Source: Lachnospiraceae bacterium (GTDB taxonomy: Bacteria; Bacillota; Clostridia; Lachnospirales; Lachnospiraceae). Taken from it: a stretch of 59,557 nucleotides of DNA. Below, in pieces: positions 54,112 through 59,557 of the stretch (position 1 is its first letter; the number at the start of each line of letters is the position of its first letter). A program made the translations under genes and the position numbers. The notes below the pieces were generated by a model, which saw nothing but the letters and a program-made list of their open reading frames with translations, did no database searches and was not told where the DNA came from. Location: NCBI GenBank assembly GCA_017470735.1, contig JAFUYB010000055.1, forward strand, positions 1-59,557, in the 5' to 3' direction.

Positions 54112-54153
54112 TATTTACCCCCATTTCTAAAAATAGGACATACATACCTTATT

Positions 54154-55608
54154 TTACTGGATATATTTTTCAGGATTTCCATCCAAAAGCGAATACGCAT
54201 CCTTGATCGTAGTTCCAAAATACTGTTCTGCTTCCTTGGGTGAACCTGCGAAAGCCAACCTCCCGACATTATTCAATTTTGTCATCATAATGATTTGGTC
54301 AAAATATTGCAGTTCGGAAACATCATGAATGATCACAAGAATACTTTTTCCTTCTTCCCTTGTCAGTTTTCTTAAAATGGAAAACAGTTCTTGTTTCATT
54401 CCCGGATCAAGCCCTGCATCTGGCTCATCCAAACATAAAAGCTTCCGATCTGCAACAAGATCAATGGCAATATTCACTCTTCGCTTTTCGCCACCGCTGC
54501 ACAAGGAAATCCGATTTTTTCTCACATGCTCCAACCCAAGCTGATGAATTGTTCTGTCGATGCGGCTTTCTACTTCTTTTTTTGGTGTACCTGAAGGTAA
54601 TCGTAAAATCGCTGCCTCTTTTAGTTCCTCTTCTACTGTCAGCATCTCATGAAATACTTCTTTTTGCGGTACACTGCCAATCAGATATTTCAATCGATGA
54701 AATCCTGCAATCAAATCCTCTCCATAGAACAGGACGCTCCCTTCCATGCCAACTGTATCCATTCCATTGAGACAGTTCATTACCGTCGTCTTTCCCGCAC
54801 CTGACCCGCCTAGTAGCGCAACCAGGCTGCCCTCTTCTATATTGACCTTCACATCACGGATCAATTCCTTTTGTCCGCCACCGTTTCTGTCAACAACTTT
54901 CTTGGAATGGATATGCGCCTGCAAGATATATTTACCTTTCGAGGCATTCTTCCATTGTTGCGGTTCTTCATAATACAGATAATCCTTCGTATAAACCATG
55001 GTACAATCCGTCAGATGAATGACATCCATATTCTTTAAAACACAGCTTCCCCTGATTGTTCGTTTATTAACAATGACACCATTCATACTGTCATTGTCAC
55101 GAAGCGTGCAGTTTCCATCTGAATCCAAGAAAAGAATCGCATGCGTCCGTGACACACATTCATTCTCCAAAACTACATCATCGTTATCGTGATCCCGACC
55201 GATGCGCACTGTCTTTTCTTCGGCAAGCGAATATTTCACCCACACTGGCTGCAACTGCCATTTGGTGAAATAAATCCACACTTGTTCCTGTATATCTGCA
55301 CTCTTGCAAATGGTCAAAACATCTCCGTCTGCCAGTACAATCGGACAATCATTCTCTTCATACTGCACTTTGTGTCCGTTCAAATAGGTTCCATTTGTGC
55401 TTCCCATTTCCTGAAATGACCAACCATTTTCTGTTTTGATCAATTTCCCATGTTCCCTGCTGACATATCCGGCTTTTAAATCAATGTCCGGCATGGTATG
55501 CGCTGTCTTGCGCCCTAGCAAAAAACAATCTTTACTTGACAACGAATAGGTGCTAATATGACCGTCAATCAGAATCAACAAATAATAAGCGTGGTCTTTG
55601 TTCTTCAT
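54154..55608 (-). CDS. double-FHA ABC transporter ATPase
   Basis: The 484-residue protein has FHA1 (about 28-105: GRKT, SREHG, STNGTYLNG), FHA2 (about 128-205: IGRDHDND, SRTHAI, DSMNGVIVN) and an ABC ATPase (about 225-450: Walker A GGSGAGKTT, signature LCSGGEKRR, Walker B LLCLDEPDAG, H-loop VIIHDVSE). Both FHA domains keep the phosphothreonine-contact residues. The layout matches the mycobacterial FHA-ABC protein Rv1747, which is controlled by a Ser/Thr kinase, except that the permease is a separate gene here. The ATG overlaps the VWA-FHA stop by ATGA. Confidence 0.92.
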   Translation of the reverse strand: MKNKDHAYYLLILIDGHISTYSLSSKDCFLLGRKTAHTMPDIDLKAGYVSREHGKLIKTENGWSFQEMGSTNGTYLNGHKVQYEENDCPIVLADGDVLTICKSADIQEQVWIYFTKWQLQPVWVKYSLAEEKTVRIGRDHDNDDVVLENECVSRTHAILFLDSDGNCTLRDNDSMNGVIVNKRTIRGSCVLKNMDVIHLTDCTMVYTKDYLYYEEPQQWKNASKGKYILQAHIHSKKVVDRNGGGQKELIRDVKVNIEEGSLVALLGGSGAGKTTVMNCLNGMDTVGMEGSVLFYGEDLIAGFHRLKYLIGSVPQKEVFHEMLTVEEELKEAAILRLPSGTPKKEVESRIDRTIHQLGLEHVRKNRISLCSGGEKRRVNIAIDLVADRKLLCLDEPDAGLDPGMKQELFSILRKLTREEGKSILVIIHDVSELQYFDQIIMMTKLNNVGRLAFAGSPKEAEQYFGTTIKDAYSLLDGNPEKYIQ

Positions 55609-57182
55609 AATTCTATTCTCAAATCTGTATTTCCCAGAGTTAAAATATCACCGCTATGCAATTCTTCCATTCGGTCTTTTTCAATCATCTTGTTGTTGAC
55701 CAATGTACCATTTACAGAGCCCTTATCCAGCACCCATAATGTTCCATTTTCAAGATGCAACAGACAATGTTCTCTTCCGACACTTTTATCTTCTTGTGCA
55801 ATGCGGATATCCGCACTTCGACTCCTGCCAACAAGCAGATCAGCCTGCATATCTCCTTCAAAAATCGACCGTCCGTCTTTGCAGTCCATGACCGCTATGT
55901 GCTTTGGAGCAAGAAAGACCGTCTTTCCCTCATCGTTCTTTTGCGCATCTGCCGCCCATTTCATAACCGTATGTAATTTCTCTGGCTGTTCCGTTATATC
56001 CAGACTATCTTGCCCATCCCATCCTTTCGTGATAAAGGGATCAGAATCTTTCGACGGCATATTCTTTGGTTGCTCTGTCGCAATGTCATCATTTTCGTCA
56101 GATTTTATTTTCTGCTCTGTTGTTTGATTGACCGGCCTTTTATTTTTTTTTCCAAAAAACAGCAGCAGAATCAGGACGATAATAATAACTGCCACTCCCA
56201 TTGCACACACCAGCAATATTGGTGATTCCAAAATATCGGCGGTCGCCCCTTTCATCTCTTGTGGCATTCGTAATGAAAACGACAGAGTGTCCCCATTTTG
56301 AAGTGTCAGCTTCACTTTTCTCACAGAGCCATTTCTGCTCTTTGCAGGGACAGAAGCCTCAAAAATTTGCAAACCATAATCTTCGCGCAAAATCTTTAAT
56401 ACTGGCTCAAAGTCATCTGTTGCCGTCAAGTCATAATCATTTGCGCCAGTCATATCGGAAAGCAGGTACATATCCTGCAATGCCTGCTCATTATCCGTCT
56501 CCTCATATCCAAATGTGTAAATCGGATATCGATACTCATCCATTTTTTCATTCAGTTGATCTCCAGCCATTCCATCCGTATCATCCATACCTGACGCAAA
56601 AACAATCATTCTGGTATATCCGGTATAACTATCCTCGTTTAGATCATCCATTGCCTGTGACAGCATTTGCGAAAAATGAACTTTTGACGCATTGAATTTT
56701 AATGTATCCAATAATCGGCTCACAGAAGTATAATCATCGGAAAACTCTGAAAAATAAGTCAATTCTTTTCCAAAAGTCGCAATACGAAACTGCTCATCTT
56801 CTGCATGACTATCAATAATACTCCGCACCAGCTTTTTTGTCTTTTTTCGTTCCGGTACCTCTACTGTTTTCTGATTGGCAATCAAAATCAGCGTACGGAT
56901 ATTCTGCTCGTCATCCTCCATATCATAGCTTGTCAGATGACGGCATTCTCTTTTACCAATCAGCAGTTCATCTGCCTCATTATCGTCATCCTTGCTATCG
57001 AGTCCTTTGACATAGATTTTGATTGTTTCGTCATCACAGTTGGCATGCATGACTGCAGCATCTGTTTTAGCATATACTCCATCATAGATACTCATGCTAA
57101 TAATCAATAAAAAAGCAATGCCCAAAAAAATATCCTTACTCTTAAATAATCTATTCCATCTCAATGTCATCACCTTTTTCAT
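55605..57182 (-). CDS. transmembrane VWA-FHA protein
   Basis: The 525-residue protein has TM1 (about 18-36), an extracellular von Willebrand A-like domain (about 92-290: TLILIANQKTVEV, FSQMLSQAMDDL, MIVFASGMDDTDG), TM2 (about 330-352) and a charged linker. A cytoplasmic FHA domain ends it (about 440-520: LVGRSRSAD, SVGREHCLL, GSVNGTLVNN). The metal-site DxSxS of VWA is ANQKT here, so the MIDAS is degenerate. The layout couples an outside binding domain to an inside phosphothreonine reader. The start could also be the ATG at 57170. Confidence 0.85.
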   Translation of the reverse strand: MKKVMTLRWNRLFKSKDIFLGIAFLLIISMSIYDGVYAKTDAAVMHANCDDETIKIYVKGLDSKDDDNEADELLIGKRECRHLTSYDMEDDEQNIRTLILIANQKTVEVPERKKTKKLVRSIIDSHAEDEQFRIATFGKELTYFSEFSDDYTSVSRLLDTLKFNASKVHFSQMLSQAMDDLNEDSYTGYTRMIVFASGMDDTDGMAGDQLNEKMDEYRYPIYTFGYEETDNEQALQDMYLLSDMTGANDYDLTATDDFEPVLKILREDYGLQIFEASVPAKSRNGSVRKVKLTLQNGDTLSFSLRMPQEMKGATADILESPILLVCAMGVAVIIIVLILLLFFGKKNKRPVNQTTEQKIKSDENDDIATEQPKNMPSKDSDPFITKGWDGQDSLDITEQPEKLHTVMKWAADAQKNDEGKTVFLAPKHIAVMDCKDGRSIFEGDMQADLLVGRSRSADIRIAQEDKSVGREHCLLHLENGTLWVLDKGSVNGTLVNNKMIEKDRMEELHSGDILTLGNTDLRIEL

Positions 57183-57244
57183 TTTTATTAGTAATGCCGT
57201 TAATAGTGAAATAATACGAAAACTTACGATCCTTAATAAAGGAT

Positions 57245-57745
57245 TTATTTTGTTCCAAAAACATTTGCTATACCAAATCCTGATAAATCTATTGTACCCT
57301 CTGCATTAGTAACCACTATTTTCATGAGTTTTTTATTTTTTGTATTTATATTGATTTTTTTTATATCCATGTCTACATCTAAATCGTATGTCTTATATAA
57401 TTTCTTATCAAAATATATTTCTAATTCTGCACTATTTTCAAATTGCGGATCATCTAAAGCTCCCATGACAAAAGTGATTTTTTTATATTTTTTTACATTA
57501 TATGATGCACTTGGACTGTTACTACCATAAACAGGACCAAAACGCACTCCATGCTTAAAGCTACGCCCCGTCATCGAAAAACTTCCATTCCCATCATATT
57601 TATATGCAAATGTTGTTACTCGAAATGGCTCTATTCGTTCTCTTGCCTCTTTAGCTGAAACAGTTGCAACATTATTTATAGTAAACGACACAAATAATCC
57701 AAAAACCAATATATATATCAATTCCATTTTTCTTAAAGCTTTCAT
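57245..57745 (-). CDS. secreted NPCBM-like carbohydrate-binding protein
   Basis: The 166-residue protein has a signal peptide (about 1-31, ending TVSA). One beta-sandwich domain has the NPCBM/NEW2 pattern (FKHGVRFGP, SASYNVKKYKKITFVMGALD, then LYKTYDLDVDMD). Such domains bind glycans and usually hang on glycosidases; here it is free-standing. GGGAGGC precedes the ATG. It lies between the M23 peptidase and VWA-FHA genes. Confidence 0.75.
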   Translation of the reverse strand: MKALRKMELIYILVFGLFVSFTINNVATVSAKEARERIEPFRVTTFAYKYDGNGSFSMTGRSFKHGVRFGPVYGSNSPSASYNVKKYKKITFVMGALDDPQFENSAELEIYFDKKLYKTYDLDVDMDIKKININTKNKKLMKIVVTNAEGTIDLSGFGIANVFGTK

Positions 57746-57937
57746 TATGCCTCCCTATACCATTCTCCCATAATTATATATACAAATACATTACATCTAT
57801 AGTTTTAATAATTTCACAGAGAACAACTCCCCACAGCGCACTAACATATAATTATTTTGCATAATCATATCTGTTGAAAATGTATTTCACAGTGTTCATA
57901 GTGTGCTGCGGAGAATCAAACTTATTAAAGAAATAAT

Positions 57938-58912
57938 TTATTTTATACTATATCCCTGCGAATTCCAAAAGCTCGTCGGGTTGCTGTTTTCCAGTTTGGA
58001 ATCGCCAACACTGATTGCCGCATATTTTTCTTTGCCATCCCGCACTTCAACATGGGTATGCGATCCAGTAATTGCTGTCACACCACGCCACGACTGCACG
58101 CCAATTTTGTCGCCTTTCTTTACAGTTGTCCCCTCTTTTACTGATGGCTTGCTGTGAAGATAAATAACTGTTTTCTTCACCGATGAATTGTAAATGGCAA
58201 TCGTTGATAATCCGCCACTACCAAGACTACCAGCATGAACTCTGATTACCTTTCCATCTGTCAACGAGTAGATTGGCGCATTCACCTGGTAGGCAATATC
58301 AATTCCTTCGTGCCGTCCGACTGTCGTCGTATACCCATCAAATCCACAAGTGATCTTTGCTTTTGAATTCTTATAAAGTCCCTTACTTAATGCCGTCAGG
58401 GTAATTTCCCCAGTAATTACCTTCCATCCTGTCTTGGTTACAAAAGCAATCTTAAATCCACTGCTTACGGGATACATTACTTGAACATAATCTCCAGAAG
58501 TTCCCAATTTATAGACAGCGTCACCCTTAGCGACACTACCATATCCTCCACCGTTTGGTCTTTTATATGTCTCAGATTTTGCCTTTGCAACCGTTGGTTC
58601 ACCACTTGTGGATTTCAATACAATCGCTTTTGATTTAATATATCCGGTTTTTGTCTTATTTGTACCTGTCACTGGATATTTTACCTTTGCAAAGCCATCA
58701 CCAATACTAACAACCGTCAACTCGTCTGAATCATAAATTGTACCAGACTTCTTCGATAAACCAGTATCACTGTATACAGTTGTATTTCCCGTTTTGATTG
58801 TGTAGCACTTTGCGTTAAGTGCAGCATCTGCCGTGATTCTCACGCTGGACAATAAACCAATAAAAAGTGCCGTCACTACTATTATCGACAAAACTTTTTT
58901 CTTTGTTTTCAT
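57938..58912 (-). CDS. secreted M23 (LytM-type) peptidase with SH3-like repeats
   Basis: The 324-residue protein has a signal peptide (to about residue 30, ITADAA) and two or three bacterial SH3-like units (about 35-180: TVYSDTGLSKKSGTIYDSDE; GYIKSKAIVL). The M23 domain has zinc ligands in GRHEGIDIA and SHTHVEV. It would cut peptide crossbridges in the wall. The start at 58912 is fixed by GGGAGGATAT; the longer frame has no such site. It lies 37 nt after the small secreted protein gene. Confidence 0.9.
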   Translation of the reverse strand: MKTKKKVLSIIVVTALFIGLLSSVRITADAALNAKCYTIKTGNTTVYSDTGLSKKSGTIYDSDELTVVSIGDGFAKVKYPVTGTNKTKTGYIKSKAIVLKSTSGEPTVAKAKSETYKRPNGGGYGSVAKGDAVYKLGTSGDYVQVMYPVSSGFKIAFVTKTGWKVITGEITLTALSKGLYKNSKAKITCGFDGYTTTVGRHEGIDIAYQVNAPIYSLTDGKVIRVHAGSLGSGGLSTIAIYNSSVKKTVIYLHSKPSVKEGTTVKKGDKIGVQSWRGVTAITGSHTHVEVRDGKEKYAAISVGDSKLENSNPTSFWNSQGYSIK

Positions 58913-58949
58913 TGAAAATATCCTCCCTATTTGATTAATCTTCTTTATT

Positions 58950-59411
58950 TCACTTTGTTTTACTAAAAGTAAAATTATAATGTTTATTTTCCATCCGCTG
59001 AAATATTTCAATATAATATGTACCTTTTTTTAAGACTCTTTCTGTTTTAGCATTGTATCTTCCTTTAACTTTATTGTATTTATAATCAAAAGCTGATTCC
59101 TCTACTGCCAATTTGCCTTTTTCATCATAGACCCTCATTTTAATCGCAGGCCAAGAACCACCATCTGATCCTTCACAATTTACTTTCATTAGAATTTTCG
59201 CCTTTTTATCTAAAGGCATCTCGTAGTATCTAGATGTCATAGCCGTCATCCATTCCAATGTTTTCCCTCTACATATTTCTCCTAATTCATAATATATCGC
59301 TTCATCTGCAATCCCATCTGCATAAACATTCTTAATCTCACACAATGTAAAAGATGCCACCATCCCGAAAATCAGCGTCAACGCCACCATTGTTCTTTTC
59401 ATTGCCCTCAT
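58950..59411 (-). CDS. small secreted beta-sandwich protein
   Basis: The 153-residue protein has a signal peptide (about 1-31, ending VYA) and a beta-rich domain (YYEMPLDKKAKILMKVNCE; TERVLKKGTYYIEIFQR) with the shape of bacterial pre-peptidase C-terminal or jelly-roll modules. No enzyme motif is seen. GGAAGGAG precedes the ATG. It is the first gene visible of the minus-strand locus. The final 146 bp of the window beyond it contain no gene I can support. Confidence 0.65.
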   Translation of the reverse strand: MRAMKRTMVALTLIFGMVASFTLCEIKNVYADGIADEAIYYELGEICRGKTLEWMTAMTSRYYEMPLDKKAKILMKVNCEGSDGGSWPAIKMRVYDEKGKLAVEESAFDYKYNKVKGRYNAKTERVLKKGTYYIEIFQRMENKHYNFTFSKTK

Positions 59412-59557
59412 AAGTTTCTCCTTCCTATTATGTCAACCCCTAAATACTGAGTTTTCAAGGGTTCTACGAGTAAGATATCTCATACATACAGGGTGGATGG
59501 TGCAGAACAGTCATCGTATCTGGTACTGAATAGCTGTTTGATGGTGCACCGATTAAA

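Overview
The window looks like chromosomal DNA of a Gram-positive anaerobic member of the Clostridia, most likely the Lachnospiraceae. This rests on gene content: recA-recX, rny, a SigI/RsgI pair, PepSY/two-component genes, zinc-ribbon/YARHG and DUF4234 membrane proteins, AAA-ATPase/PD-(D/E)XK proteins, strong AGGAGG-type ribosome sites and TTGACA-17-TATAAT promoters. I cannot name the species. I see no rRNA, tRNA, CRISPR array, transposase or integrase.

Left part (1 to about 39 kb, visibly higher G+C). metY (sulfur amino acid synthesis) is followed by an accessory AAA-ATPase/nuclease-like gene. Next is a + strand operon with a PepSY protein, an OmpR/HisKA two-component system, two more PepSY proteins and dinB. 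The first two PepSY proteins have extreme Asp-rich tails. A truncated, catalytically dead-looking AroD homologue converges on dinB and lies divergent from a DAHP synthase gene. After that come several unusual signalling proteins: a REC-HPt orphan, a PTS-EIIB-like/ROK fusion, an amino acid permease fused to a hybrid histidine kinase, a CheB-CheR-PAS-kinase-receiver fusion and a two-receiver response regulator. Cell wall genes (L,D-transpeptidase, lytic transglycosylase) and a DUF6765-like membrane operon lie between them. Housekeeping genes follow: NUDIX hydrolase, rny, sigI-rsgI, ClC transporter, recX-recA with a LexA box, prfC, rpsU, a GH10-like secreted protein and a DUF1275 membrane protein.

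Right part (about 39.2 to 59.4 kb, visibly AT-richer). This is an almost unidirectional minus-strand accessory locus of envelope proteins. In transcription order it holds: a small secreted protein, an SH3-M23 peptidase, an NPCBM-like secreted protein, a membrane VWA-FHA protein, a double-FHA ABC ATPase with a separate ABC-2 permease, and a C-type-lectin lipoprotein broken by an in-frame TGA. Then come five tandem paralogues sharing one transmembrane-plus-TPR N-terminus but carrying different extracellular C-termini; one of them is broken by an in-frame TAG. A 3' remnant of another copy and a hicAB toxin-antitoxin pair sit inside the array. The locus ends with DUF2752, two zinc-ribbon membrane proteins (DUF4234 and YARHG) and an N-acetylmuramoyl-L-alanine amidase lipoprotein.

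Working model (inference): the right-hand locus is an FHA-regulated envelope system. Phosphothreonine signals would be read by three FHA domains that control an ABC exporter, and a set of diversified membrane-anchored TPR ectodomain proteins would act outside the cell together with wall hydrolases. No Ser/Thr kinase or PP2C phosphatase is in the window; they would have to be elsewhere. Two point nonsense mutations and a gene remnant suggest the array is evolving by duplication, conversion and decay.
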